The position numbers and the translations under genes are program-made. The notes beneath the pieces were generated by a model. It ran no database searches. It had not been told where the DNA came from and saw only the letters and a program-made list of their open reading frames with translations. Positions 1-11,538 of a DNA stretch of 64,000 nt are shown here, piece after piece. Source of the DNA: Oxytricha trifallax (taxonomy: Eukaryota > Ciliophora > Spirotrichea > Sporadotrichida > Oxytrichidae); NCBI GenBank assembly GCA_000711775.1, contig ARYC01000409.1:96326-160325 (forward strand). The letters run 5' to 3'. Every line of letters begins with the position of its first letter. Position 1 is the first letter of the stretch.

Positions 1-660
1 ATTTTCAATCTTTTTATTTGAAATATTAATGCTATTTTCATAGAAACGATAAATTTATAGATTGTGAAATTATTTACAGTTTAAATGTAAATGTTAATTT
101 GCATCATGTTCTAAGGTCAATGTGATTTTGATACAAGGCTTGATAAAAACCATGCTTTAACTTTACAGTAATTCATCAAAATCCCCTCCTCTGGGCAAAT
201 TAATTTTCTAATGCATCTCAACTGATGAAATATCAATTATCTAAACCAAATGATGATTTTATTCTTTTTAAAGGGGATGAATTTTGTAACTTCTATAAAT
301 TCAACAAAATTAATATTAAATTAGCATGGAACGTAATTATTTAATTAAAGTAGATTAATTGAACAATATAAATCAAGTCTAATTTTTTCAAAATTTTATG
401 AAAGCCTTACATACTAGAGTTTTTTAGGTAATTTAATTAAAATTACCTTAACTTTTTTCATTATTTTGAATTAGATCTACTCAGATACTTTCAAAGCCAT
501 TTCAATAGATTTTCCAGCACCAAAGATTTTGATTTTGGAATCACCAAATTTAATAATTCTTTTTACTCCATAATTTATGTATTTGTGAGCCTAACCACTC
601 TTTGAGACTTTAATCACGTTATCTGGCAATTTAGAGGCCTCGTGATATTGCTTAATTATA
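1..660 (-). CDS. Alba-domain nucleic-acid-binding protein, partial
   Basis: Minus-strand gene running off the left edge. The upper segment (about 446-660) encodes an Alba-type stretch, LPDNVIKVSKSG then YGVKRIIKFGDSKIKIFGAG then ALKVSEQI, matching the first half of the fold shared by RNase P/MRP subunits Rpp20/Rpp25 and archaeal Alba. The lower segment (1-239) gives the rest, SSVEMHQKINLPRGGDFDEL then FIKPCIKITLTLEH. The two join in frame after removal of the IES at 240-445. Alba proteins bind RNA or DNA as dimers; the RNase P/MRP role is inference from family. No in-frame TGA occurs before the edge, so the C-terminus lies outside, and no convincing ATG was found, so the 5' end is open. Another short MDS may lie upstream: the 8-mer ATAACGAT occurs at 683-690 and 724-731. 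Confidence 0.7.
240..445 (-). other. IES in the Alba gene, pointer TAATT
   Basis: AT-rich 206-bp segment flanked by TAATT on the minus strand (AATTA at 441-445 and 235-239). Removing one repeat plus the interior joins codons in frame to give KVKVIDISSVEMHQ, the expected link between the third helix and following strand of Alba. Read through, the frame becomes low-complexity. Confidence 0.65.
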
Positions 661-1386
661 AATTTAAATAGTTTATGTATATGATAACGATTTTTAATTT
701 TTTAATTTATGCTAAAAAAAAAATAACGATAAACAATTTACAGAAGAAGGTCTTAACTATTATTATTTAATAAAAAGGTATTTTTCTTTGAAGGGGCTAT
801 GGATTATTCCTTAATCAATTAGAAATGGAACTGGGTAGGAATAAAATTATAAAGACTATTCTGAAAAAATGGTAAATTTTATCATAAGTTTAAAAATGTA
901 TAAAAGAGTGTTTGTTGTTTTAGCGCTACATTCGTTTGATTTGAGCTAATGCTAATTATTTGTTATTTTTTTCTATTTATTTAATTTATATAAAAAGTTT
1001 GTTATTAATTACTTTTTTTGAAAATTCTAATAAAATTTTTAAAGATAATCAATAGTATTTGCTAAATTTATCTTTTTTCATCATTTTTAATTCTAAAAGA
1101 TATTTCTAGTATTTATAATAAAATCATAATTCTAATATTTTAATTGTATTGGATAATAGTAATTGCTACAAATATTTTGGAACTTCACTATTATCAAACT
1201 ATTTAACCTTCTTAAAAAATCGATACAATTGAATCAATACACTTAATAATAGGTACGTCATTAGAAATAAATATTATGTCACAGATACATTTTGTGCTTT
1301 AAAGTTTTATTAAACTACATGAAGTATATCAAAATAAAATAAATGCAAATTAATTTCGATCATCTTAGTCAATTTAGTTTAAAATT
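661..1386. other. AT-rich spacer with one weak plus-strand open frame
   Basis: Mostly AT-rich and without recognisable genes. A plus-strand frame from 725 to the TGA at 1019-1021 is open and its first part looks coding (FTEEGLNYYYLIKRYFSLKG). It has no family match I recognise and may be an orphan MDS or chance in a code with one stop codon. Confidence 0.4.
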
Positions 1387-3046
1387 TCATTCGATTGTTT
1401 TAGTGGGAGGACTATTCTCACTTTCTGGATTGTCTTTTCTCTCAGTGTCGTAGCACGCCTTAAGATTCTTTTCAACCATATCTAAAAGTACTTAAGGATC
1501 AGTCATAATCAATAATTATATATTTTTAAAATATTTGAACTATTATTGTTATTTTTGATAATTGCAGAGTCTGAAACACAAGTTATTTTGAAGTATTCTG
1601 AATAAGAAATAGCACCAATTGCTAGTCCTGTATGACCTGAAGGTATCAAATAGTTGCACATCAACACTGATTTTTTACCATCTTACTCTAATGGTCTCAA
1701 AAGACCTGGTACATTGGAGAAAGCCAAAGTGTATGGCATATTAATATAAAATAAGAAAGCCAAATAAAAGGGCATTTAAAAGTTGTATATTAAATATGAT
1801 AACTTTGATATAGCATTGTAGATTTCTTAATAAACCAATCTGAAAGAAAGTTAGGAGTGAATTTAATTGAATAGAAAGACATAGCATATGTGGCATAGAT
1901 GTCTAAGAACTAGGAGCGTAATTAACTTGTAACTTTTGACACTTTTTAAATAGATTTAGTTAAGTCACTATCTAATGGTAAACCTTTATACAATTAAGGA
2001 TTTATAGGGAATTTTTAGAATAAATTTATAGTCAAGGGGACTGGAGCAAACTTATTTTCAAATTTCATAGTTTCGAAGTTTTCATAATGCCCGAATCTAA
2101 TATTTGCTGGAACTACAATATTGACTTAATTTGTTTCTTTATCTCCCTTAAGTTCAAAATATTCTTTCAAAGCTGTGGCAGTACATGCAGTTACCAGATC
2201 ATTTATGGTACATTTTTGCTTTTTGGAAGCTGCCTTAATGTCTTAGAATTTCAAATCACTGCTAGTGGCTGCTTTCTTAACACCTGTTAACTTTCTTTTG
2301 CCGTCATGTAGAGGATTGAAGTCTTATTTTAACACTGCTAACTTTTTAATCACAAATAAGGCTCTAAAAGGGAATGCCAATCTGATTTGCATTCTTTCCA
2401 AGAATGAAAGCTTTTTAATTGGAAATAGCTTGGTTGTGTCAAACTCAGTGCTTACACCATGAGTTAAGTGATGACTCATACATGATACTCCATCGCACAT
2501 TGAATGATGTTGCTTATAAAAGATAATGCTATACTTTTCTTAGTAGTTTTCCTGCATGTACATTCTCCATTGAGGCTTATCGAATGGCATCTCATTGTTA
2601 ATATCCTTTTCAATAAAGTCTTATATATCTTTTTAATTCTTAAACTCTTTAGGTACTTTAGCAAAACAATGATCAATATATTTATCTGCATCTAACTCTT
2701 TCCAATATAGGTCACCTAGTATCTCAGTAATGCCTGATCTGAGCTTCTTATGTGTTTTCATTTAGTTGTAAAAGTTTTCTCTTAGAACTTTGAATTCAAA
2801 CTTTTCAACAATGGTGTAAGACATAAAATTGACATTTGCATTATCATGACCAAAGAAACACGCCAAATCCATGGTAGGCATCACTGTCACTTTGAATATT
2901 GCTGCGATCACATATTGATAAGTTAGTATAATTGTTACTGCTACTGGAATCATATAGATGGCAGGGAATAAGGCTACAACACCGAGCAATGCACCTATCT
3001 TTAGAAGTGCAATCGTCATATTTGTCTTCATTTTTCCTGTATTCAC
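1387..3046 (-). CDS. Wax ester synthase / diacylglycerol acyltransferase (WSD-type)
   Basis: A protein of about 510 residues with an N-terminal hydrophobic segment (residues about 8-50) and the acyl-CoA-dependent acyltransferase motif HHxxxDG, seen as HHSMCDG near 2497-2515. The family esterifies fatty alcohols or diacylglycerol with acyl-CoA for lipid storage, usually at ER membranes. Near the C-terminus SNVPG is the conserved SNVPGP-type motif of bacterial and plant WSDs, followed by GAISYSEYFKIT. The start is the ATG at 3046; the last frame ends at TGA 1387-1389 after EKNLKACYDTERKD. TAA/TAG occur at Gln positions. The C-terminal third is fragmented: one certain IES (1510-1562) and two overlapping candidates near 1729-1802 must go for the frame to stay open. 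It is divergent from the next plus-strand gene, with 220 bp between them. Confidence 0.85.
1510..1562 (-). other. IES in the acyltransferase gene, pointer ATTAT
   Basis: 53 bp, flanked by ATTAT on the minus strand (ATAAT at 1505-1509 and 1558-1562). Excision gives SDSAIMTDPQVLLDMVEKN, the expected WSD C-terminus; unexcised, the frame runs into TGA within about 15 codons. It has no GT-AG ends. Confidence 0.75.
1729..1802 (-). other. Two abutting candidate IESs, 36 and 35 bp
   Basis: An 11-bp direct repeat (AGAAAGCCAAA at 1718-1728 and 1754-1764) bounds a 36-bp segment, and ATAA (1764-1767 and 1799-1802) bounds the adjacent 35 bp. Removing both joins STMLYQSY to LAFSNVPG in frame. The two share pointer bases, so they may instead be one composite IES with a different boundary. 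Confidence 0.5.
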
Positions 3047-3269
3047 TATTTTTTAAGTTAATAATTACTTTAATTTACCGCATACGTATTAATACTGACT
3101 ATGATGATGTATTGCTATTAATTAACTATGCAAAATACTATTCAACTAATCAAACTAATAATGAATACATTTTATAAGAAATATCTTTTCTTAAATCTTA
3201 TATCTTTGATAAATGATTCTTAAATATAAACATTTTATATTGCTAAGTTTCTGGTTTTATCATGTTTAG

Positions 3270-3635
3270 ATGATGGAAGCCAAAGACGATGTTCAATAGC
3301 TAGACAACGAAGACATGATTATGGTCACTGATTCTGAGGAGCTTAGCAGCATTTCTTGTAGTTAGTAAGAAGGAATTGAATAAACTTCACTTCAATAACT
3401 TGAAAATTAGGCAAATAACCTTCCCTAACAAGATAAAATTACATGTAAAATTCGAACTATTTCAGCTGATTCACAAAATTTAGCACAATCTATTATTCAA
3501 GGAATTCATGGTGAACTTAAAGAAAGTCTAAACTAAGGTATTTAATAAGTTAAGGAATTATAAGGCGGGAAGGAAATCGTAGAAAATAGCATAATTATAA
3601 ATCATGGTCATATTTAGGCAGTCAATATTCAATGA
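3270..3635 (+). CDS. Small Gln-rich hypothetical protein, 121 aa
   Basis: Uninterrupted frame from tandem ATGs (3270 and 3273) to TGA 3633-3635, using many TAA/TAG codons as Gln. The product starts MMEAKDDVQQLDNEDMIMVT, is acidic and Gln-rich in the first half and has a short amphipathic stretch later (SIIQGIHGELKESLNQ). I recognise no domain. Its codon pattern and higher GC than the surroundings favour a real gene. Only about 130 bp separate it from the next plus-strand gene, so the two could be exons or MDSs of one locus, though nothing forces this. Confidence 0.6.
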
Positions 3636-3763
3636 ATTATATTTATATTTGCAATATTTTATGTTTTATTATGTAATTACTTGCAATAATTAGTAATAAG
3701 TTACTAATTTAAACAGTTAAATACTACAAGAATAAATTATCAAAATAAAAAGTTATAAAAAAT

Positions 3764-4075
3764 ATGATAAGTGGCCAAATTGGACCTGAGCCCCTACCTT
3801 CTAAGAGAGTTTCTTCTACTCTAAGGCATAATAGAGTTATAAAGCCAGTCACCCTTGTTTAATTTGCTTGGTTCATTTTTAAAAAGAAATATTGCCATTA
3901 GGGATTCTTATAATTGATGAGCTTTCTTTTACAAGTTTAACTTTTAAGGTTAGAGGAGCAAATTAAAAGGTGGTACTTAGCATTTAAAGTGAGTAAACAA
4001 GTGCAGAGAAAGGAAACACAAGACATATTTTCCCACGCTAGTATAGAATAAAAAGCTGCCACTGCGAAAGTATGA
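3764..4075 (+). CDS. Small basic protein with IQ-like helix, 103 aa
   Basis: Continuous frame from ATG 3764 to TGA 4073-4075. The protein is basic (MISGQIGPEPLPSKRVSS at the start) and contains a helix rich in Arg, Trp and Gln, LRLEEQIKRWYLAFKVSKQV, loosely like an IQ calmodulin-binding motif. No family recognised. The opposite strand also has an open frame, but base composition by codon position favours the plus strand. Confidence 0.55.
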
Positions 4076-5583
4076 AACTACATTCTCAGCAGCTGTGGGA
4101 TAGGTAATATTTTTTACAACACTCTTTAATTTTACATCCTTCTGATCTCTGAAATCTCTGTCATAAAATTTCAAGAGATAACTTAATTAGTGATATAGAT
4201 AATAGGATCATGTGAAATTTTCGAGTAGTTTTTCCTTTTTTCTTTCATGAATGCCACATAACTCACTCAACAGCACTAATAAAAATGATAGCTTGGTTTG
4301 TATTAAGTAATTATATTTTAAGATTAATTGACATTTTCTCATTAACTCAAATATACTACAAGAATAATAATAATAATATTTCGAGAATATATTTGTTTTA
4401 AAAAAAGATAAATCATTTTAATCAATTAAAACTGAGCTTTAAACTCAAATTTATTCTTAATTAAAAATTTTGAATTTTCATTTATTGAATTAAATAGAAT
4501 ATTATATAATTTTGCGATGATCATAGTTTGAATTTATAACTGCTTTCATCATCCAAGAAGCAATTACCAAAAGATCTTGAATTTAAGATATAAACTCAAT
4601 TCTTAAACTTTTTAAAACAATTTAGATATAAATTTATATTTAAAATTTTTATCTAAACCTTAGTATAATTACAATAGTAACATATTTAAGAAATTTCTCA
4701 AAATGCACCAGTCAATAATTAGCTTTACTTTATGAATTAAGATGCAAAGTTAAGAACACTTTTTAACCAAACTTAACTACTCAACGCATTTAGCTGTAAG
4801 TCTAATTACCTATTTTTATCTTAAATTTAATTCATGTATTTAAACCATAACTATTTTTATTAGTGGAGACTTACTTGAAAAATTTAACATAATTTTGGCC
4901 TTATGAAGTTTGTGGGTTTAATGAGTAAATTGGTTTGGACTATTTGGCATTAAAAAATAACGATTTCTTTTTGGCACTCACCTCTATTTTGTTTAATGTC
5001 AATGAATTCCATCAATTTGTTAAATGTAAGTTTCATTTTCAAAAAGTCATAGGTATAAATAAAATTATAAGGTTAAATCAGCTTTTAAAATAAAGCATAA
5101 CTTATTGCTCAAGTAATAATGATTTTGTAAACTAATCCAGAAAAAGTTAAATACAATTATTATTGTTGAATAAATAAATTAATTTATTTATTAGCTTATT
5201 AAATATAGGCGTTAAATTAAATTATACTCTTTTTTTTAATTATTCTCTAAATTTAATATAAGTGAAATTGCTTTTTAAATTTTATTAATAGTTTTATAGG
5301 AAGTTTATCTTCTATTCAATTTTTATGAGATACATCACAGTCTTCTATATATTACGAATTATTGTCAATATTTAGTAAAAATATTAAATTTTATAACTCA
5401 AATGAATTGTACTTTAGATATAATATTATTAAATTTTAATATAAAATCAGTAGATAATTAAATTTTTTATAGTAATTGACTTCATTAAGTAAAAATCAAT
5501 TTAAAGACTTAATATTACCTTATCATAATAATTATTTTTGATATTTTTAATTATTTATAATATTATTTTGTGCAATAATTAAA

Positions 5584-6003
5584 GAGACTAGACGATTGAA
5601 TAGGCAGTATTTCAAAACTTAAATTAAAAGAATGTAAATTCCAAGCAGAAAAATGATAGCCAATTTTAATTGGATGGTGAAATAGCTGCTCAACCTAAAA
5701 GTAGAATAAGAAAATAAAATTCCAGATATATTAATAACAATTACTATTGAAGAATTGGAAGGATTTTAATAATATATAAATTAAATTTATTATTAATTGG
5801 ATTAGTTTCTTTGCAATAACAGGAACATATTTGATAAAGATTATACTATTACTAATTAAATCAGGGCAACTCATGTTTTTAATAAAATGATATTATATTT
5901 TAGAATAGTATATTATTATTTAATTAGCATCTAAACATAAATTAATATTCATGAATAAGCCATAATCCTATTTTTTAAGCTAAACATGATTAGGATTGCA
6001 TGA
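5584..6003 (+). other. Weak open frame, possible MDS fragment
   Basis: A 139-residue frame without TGA, ending at 6001-6003. The first 60 residues have plausible coding composition (basic, Gln from TAA/TAG); the rest is AT-driven low complexity. No start codon is evident at its 5' end and no homology was recognised. Confidence 0.2.
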
Positions 6004-7140
6004 GTGATTTAATGAATGCGGTTGTTATGTGCAGTTGGTATAATGATTTTAATCTTATATCCCATTAATTTAAGTACAATTATTCAATTTTGAGCACTTA
6101 TTGGATTCACTATTCTATACAGGGATAGTTGCTAGCGGATTCAGGGGTATCTCTTTCACCACCACCACACATATTAATTTAACTATCAACTTTCATTATC
6201 AAATATGGGTTGAAAATCACGAATTTAATATTAATAAATTATTAAGGAGAGTTTAAATCTCTATAGTAAACAATTTTGTATATTTTTCATTAAGTCATTC
6301 TTATTTTGTTAGACATTAGAATCAGTAATTTTCCAAAAATTTACAAAATAAAAATTTTTTATCAATTGAATGTTTCTAAGTAACTTTCACACAAGTAAAA
6401 AGATTTTATAGTAAAATTATTTTATACTATATAACTAAACATTTATTCTCTTCAAACTATAGAAATTTATTGTAAGTGATTCAATTTATCGAAAACATTT
6501 TTAACTATTGCAATTTATTTTTTTAAAAATCATTAAGTTTTATGTCAAAACAAATGAAAAATAAGCATAATTTTTAATTAACTACTTAATATTTTATGAA
6601 TTTACAGATGTATAGAGCTACTCAATTCTAAAAATTATGAGTGAATTTAAATCCAACTTTGTCTAGTTATCTAGTATATATTTAAAAAAATTGATATTAA
6701 GAAATAGGACGGTAAGACAAGTCCCAGATGATTAGACAGATTGTTTGAATTCTAGGATGGGTTTTATGAGATCCGAGCTTCTTTAATAGTTTGAAAGATA
6801 GGGGTTGTTAAGGAAGTACTACCTACCTATTTAGTGGAATTATAATATTATTTCTATTATTATTATTGAATTAATATTTTATAATCACTTTTTAACTAAA
6901 GGAAATATATGGTGTTTAGTATATATTCTAATTTATGCAATATAAATTATTTTAGGATTAAAGTTCTGTGGATTGGTGAATATTTTAGCTGCTTTAGTTT
7001 AAATTTTTGTTTTACTCTATTATCATACTTTAACAGTTCTAGGGCTTAATAATATTTAATTAAATAAATAATTTACTATAATTATAAGCTTAAAGAGGGA
7101 AGTTCCTTCATTAGCTCTAATTTAATTCGATAAAATTAAT

Positions 7141-7243
7141 AAATTTATAGGAGGGGATAGTTTTTGACCCCATCGGAAAATACCCTGACCGATTATTATA
7201 GGGTGAATTTTCCCGATCCCAAAAATAAGTTCCCTGCCCCTTA
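7141..7243. repeat. C/G-rich island in AT-rich spacer
   Basis: A short stretch with repeated runs such as GGAGGGG, ACCCCAT, ATACCCTGACC, TTCCCGATCCC and CTGCCCC, abrupt against its surroundings. The flanks carry a short inverted repeat (AAATTTATAGG on the left, TTTATAAATTT on the right). It resembles the C-rich islands at 27341-27410 and 63778-63862 in style, not in exact sequence. Confidence 0.45.
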
Positions 7244-8131
7244 TTTAAAATAAGGAATTTTTTATAAATTTAAAATAAATTTTTATCCTCATCTTTAAAA
7301 ATATTGCTTATTTAAAACTCCATTAATTCTTTTGCCTTGATACAGATTCGAATATTTTCCTTTATATAAAATCACATTAATTATTAATTAAAAACATAGA
7401 GATTTAATAGTTTCTAAATTAAAGAGACAATTGATTGTAGTAAACCTTAAAAATGGTAAATTAAAAAGAGCTGTTTATAATAGGGCGAAAATTTGAAGGT
7501 GTAATTAATATATTTCTTCTCTAATTTTAGCAAAAAATATAATTTAAATGTTTCAGGAAAAAATACTTTCCTCATTAATTAATTTCATAAATTTTAAGTA
7601 AAATTTAGTTGGAGTCTTAATGATTCAAATTATTATGAGCTTGATTAATTTCATTTATTTTAAATGACTATTAATTATGAAGGAATTCAAGATTACAATT
7701 TGAGATTGATTAGGTCAGTATTTTATTACTGTTCTTTTGTTCCATGAGAGCCCTTCTTCCGCCCCAATATGACATTCCATCCTCTTACTATAAATTCTAT
7801 TATATCAAAAGTTTATCTAATTTTTGTTCCTCATTGTCAATTGTTAGGGTATTATTGTGAATGCGGCCATTATTTAATTTTAATTTATTTCTCCTATTCA
7901 ATAATATGTTTCCTTTTGAATTCAAATTAAGAGTCTTAGAACTTATTGTAGTATTTTTAGTTGAGTTTTTAAGAGTCATAGTTGATTACTTTTATTTGAC
8001 ATTTAACTGGGTAGTGGAATTTAAAGGTGTAATTTTATGGCACTTCTTAATATTTTTACTGCTACTTGCCTTCTTTGTCAATGATTATATTTTCTTAATT
8101 TATTTTGCATTTCTCTCTTTTTAATTTTAAA

Positions 8132-8584
8132 ATGGATCTTTCTCTAATTAAATAATATTTATGCTATTATAAGCTCTGTGAAGGACGTGGACCTAAATAT
8201 CTTCAGTATAGTGATACCCCAAACCAATTTTGTCAGCGCAAGTAATTTTTCCACTTTAAGATTTAAATTTTTAAGGTATTTATAACTAACAATGAATATA
8301 AAATAGCATCTCACTAGTTAAAAAAGTGTAATTGCAGTACGACGGATATGACTACTATTACTACAAGTTAGGGCGAATTTAAGCAATAAGACATTTTGGA
8401 ATATTATGGTTAAAAAAGCACTTATTTTCCCTAAGTAGTCAGTATATTAAAAAGCATACTGTTAAGTCTTATTTTGCCATGCTTATTTTTAATTTGCTTC
8501 ATTTTGCAAATCAGCTCTAAGGAGTGGTATAAAATCAAATGCAAAAATTAAAATGAATTTTTTATTAGTTGTAATACCATTTGA
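8132..8584 (+). CDS. Small Cys-containing single-pass membrane protein, 150 aa
   Basis: Uninterrupted frame from ATG 8132 to TGA 8582-8584. The first half has spaced cysteines (CYYKLCEGRGPKYLQYSD, later QFCQRK and KKCNCSTTDM), the middle is polar, and a strong hydrophobic segment (SILKSILLSLILPCLFLICF) at about residues 106-125 should span a membrane, followed by a short Lys/Cys tail. Probably a tail-anchored or type II protein. No family recognised. It is isolated in spacer DNA, the nearest genes being over 1 kb away. Confidence 0.6.
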
Positions 8585-9752
8585 GATTCACCCCCTATCT
8601 TTTATATTGCCTGTGTAATTTTAAAATAAGATTTGCTGTGTGGGTTATGAACATGGAAAATTTCCTGAAACTAATGGTTCATCGACATTTTAAGTTCAAG
8701 TGGAAGACTCTTTTAAATAATCTCAGACTTTGCCTCCTACCCAATATATGTATGGGTTGTGTGGATGTGATCATCTTCCAAAGATTGTTATAAATCAGAA
8801 ATCATTTTAAAATTATAATAATTAATAAAATCACTCACAAGAGAATAAATATCGATCATATATATTTAAAAATTAAAAATTATAGATGGAAAGTAATAAA
8901 CATATAAATACTTATAAAGAATTTAATTTAATGGATTATAACAAAATTTTACACGAGTAAAATAAAACCTCTCTGAATCTTTAAGCTTTTCAAATGAATT
9001 TAACCTTAAGTAACTAATCATTTTAAGATATTTTATTTCAAAATTCTATATAAATAATCATAATATCTGAATTATTTCCCATAAATTCAAGTAATTTTGC
9101 GTAAAAGTTCTGCAATCATCGCTACCAATTTTATATATAGTATATGAATAAACAGGCAAACCTCAAATATAAATTAAAATATTATAACTTCTAACATTTC
9201 TATACTAATGTGCTAGATAAAAATTAAATCATGAATAATAATATTTATTTGAATATCAAATGCTTAATAAAGATGCTCTATGTATTTATTCTTTGTTATT
9301 TTCTTAATAAGACCTGTATCTATTTCATTTTTTTCTAATTTTAATATAGACTAATTTGCATTAAATATTTAATGATTGTTTTAACTATTCTTCAAATAAT
9401 GTGTTTTCTCGATTGTTTACTATTTTATCAATAATTATTAAATTTATGAAAACATTTAAATTAATATCGCTGCCTAATTATTATAACAATTAACAAATGA
9501 GGAATTCAATTAATAATAAAGAGCAGGTAAAAACGGCTAAATCATAACAAATTTAAATTTATATATATATTTACTCTTTTATCCATTTTTGAATACTCTT
9601 TTCATTTATATTATAACAACTATCTATAATTTATGATTTTGAGATAGAAGATCAATTTAAAATGTTATCTTAATATTGATTTTCAATGTTTAACTTGTAA
9701 AAATGATAATAAAGTGATAAATTATTAAAATATAATCATAATTCAGAAAATA
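8585..9752. other. AT-rich spacer
   Basis: Nothing convincing on either strand. Open frames on both strands of 8585-8795 are of the length expected by chance with TGA as sole stop. Confidence 0.5.
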
Positions 9753-10105
9753 ATGGGAGATAAATTACAAAGTGTAGATGACATCAAAATCTACCAGTAA
9801 GAACGCAGTGTAATCAGCAAGCTTCGTGATGCTATTGGATTCTGCAAGTCAGAACTTGAAATCACTACTACTTTCGCAAGATAGCTTATTTAAATTTTAA
9901 TTAATGGAATTACTTGAAGAGCATTTTTGTACAGAGATTACATATTTAAATATAGCTGACTGCTGATGAGAAAATAAACTTCGAAAAGTGCTTGACAAAG
10001 AACTACTTAGTGAAGTATGGCGATGATTATTTCGGCAAGAGAGACCTCATTCATCTCGATCTATATTCACATGCTGACATCAGACAACTCGATGAACTTG
10101 CTTGA
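9753..10105 (+). CDS. Small conserved-looking protein, unknown function
   Basis: ATG 9753 to TGA 10103-10105 after removal of the IES at 9887-9957; product about 93 aa, MGDKLQSVDDIKIYQQERSV to HADIRQLDELA. The joined centre reads TTFARQLTADEKINFEKCL. It is charged and helical with two cysteines, one in each half (GFCKSEL, EKCLTKN), somewhat like a small TIM chaperone but with only one Cys per half rather than twin CX3C, so I do not assign it there. The exact 6-bp pointer makes this one of the cleanest MDS-IES junctions in the window. Confidence 0.75.
9887..9957 (+). other. IES, pointer ATAGCT
   Basis: 71 bp between direct repeats ATAGCT (9881-9886 and 9952-9957). It contains an in-frame TGA; excision restores a continuous frame across AGA TAG CTG ACT. 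No GT-AG ends. Confidence 0.8.
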
Positions 10106-10507
10106 TCAAAGCATCGTTCTCAATAAAATATAAGCATGATGAATATTAAGAGTTGCGAGAATTACAATCACTATATCATGTGTTCATGACTATGGTGGTT
10201 AAACATTCTCAACTCATTTATTTAAACATAAAATATTATTAATAAAAATCACGAATGTCTTAAGGGTAAATGTTTTGTAAAGTTATTATAAGAAGCTTTC
10301 CCTGGCTTTTTATGAGTGAAGAATATATGAAATATTATAATAAAGAGTATTCTTTTTAATTAAGCATACAATAATTTATATAAGTCTACACACATCACAC
10401 AAAATTTTAGAGTAGGTTGATGATAAACACCGCACTTTATTATATTTGGATGTATAATTAGTATTTATAGATGTAGCTTTTCACTATATGAGTGTGTCTA
10501 TCTATGT
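10106..10507. other. Intergenic, convergent genes
   Basis: AT-rich, between convergent 3' ends. No gene seen. Confidence 0.5.
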
Positions 10508-11538
10508 TCAAAAACTGAAAGATTTAGCTTTATCGATGAGAGATTCGCTTTCTGGTGCTGCCTAACCTTTAGCTAGTTATTCAGTGTAGTCGACAGCCCA
10601 TGGATCTGCTCCGCCTCTCCTCATTTGCTTTTACATTCTCTCCATCTCTGCTTTTTGCATCTCCTCCATCATCTGATATTACCTTCTCATGGATATGCTA
10701 GTAACAATCGTTGATACTCCTTCAATGAGAGCGAGAATCACTCCTCCCATCATGGCATTCTTAAAAGCGACATTCAGACCTCCTCTAATAGCCAAAACAC
10801 CACCTGTGATGAAACCTGCAACTACTGCGTTCCATGGGTCGTCCTTTTATCTGTAGTATATCAATAAACAGTCCATCGAGGAGAATACTCCACCCCACAT
10901 AGCAAAACTGCCTAAAAGGAAAAGTGTGAATATACTATGGACAATGTTAATGGGAATTTCCATTTTAAATACTCTCAATATGCAATTTCATAGCAATTAC
11001 TATAGCAATAATGGTTTTACATACCTCCAAGGAAAGGAGCTCTATTTCTAACATGCATAAGACCTGATATTAATCTTTGTTTTCTAGGGGCATTCCACAT
11101 TCCTATATGAAATTTATTAACATCTACTCTTAATCTCATATTTTTCTATGATTATTTTTTAGTCCCAAATAACATTCTTAACAATGCTTCTTCTAATTTC
11201 TATCTTCATAAAACCCTGTAATCCAATTATTTTAAGATTAAAATAAAAATTTCTAAAATAAAACTAAGTTATAGATAGTTTTAGACATTGAATTATTTTC
11301 TAATATCTTTTTTTTTAGTAAGTATAAAGATTAACTTTGCTCTTTGACAAATAAAAATAATTCAATTTTTCAATAAAATTATAGTATCTTTATTACGTGT
11401 TAGATTGCGTTTTATAAGCTTACCTTTTCCGAAGTAGAAGAGTGAACCTCCTAAGCACCCAATTGAAAAACCAACACCTAAATCTTCGAAAATTCTGCCT
11501 GGGCAAGGTGATCTGTGATAAGCAACTGGTTAACTCAT
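10508..11538 (-). CDS. TIM17: TIM17-type mitochondrial import channel subunit
   Basis: Three exons read MSQPVAYHRSPCPGRIFEDL then FGKG, joined to MWNAPRKQRLISGL, then LGGSFAMWGGVFSSMDC and KDDPWNAVVAGFITGGVLA. RSPCP, the Gly-rich transmembrane helices (GFSIGCLGGSL; GGVLAIRGGLNVAF; AMMGGVILALIEG) and GGSFAxWGG are hallmarks of Tim17, the TIM23-complex core subunit that passes presequence proteins across the mitochondrial inner membrane. Intron 1 is 11103-11423 (321 nt, long for this genome and possibly holding an IES); intron 2 is 10912-11024 (113 nt, GTATGT to TTTTAG). After the fourth helix comes a Met/Gln/Arg-rich tail and a polar C-terminus ending KAKSFSF, longer than in yeast. Start is ATG 11538, stop TGA 10508-10510. 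Confidence 0.93.

Larger units (their letters stand above)
4076..8131. other. Long AT-rich germline spacer
   Basis: About 4 kb of very AT-rich DNA with no recognisable gene. Two open frames deserve note: 5584-6003 plus (140 codons to TGA, containing SRKMIANFNWMVKQLLNLKV) and 7861-8124 plus (87 codons, hydrophobic, TGA directly before its ATG). Neither has a family signature and both can occur by chance when only TGA stops. A C/G-rich island sits at 7141-7243. Confidence 0.5.

Noticed and set aside
3977..4174. Minus-strand frame opposite the 3764-4075 gene
   Set aside because: Hydrophobic shadow with poor codon pattern; the plus strand reads as a complete basic protein.
7861..8124. 87-codon hydrophobic plus-strand frame
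   Set aside because: No Gln stop-type codons, TGA right before its ATG, T-rich composition; expected by chance.
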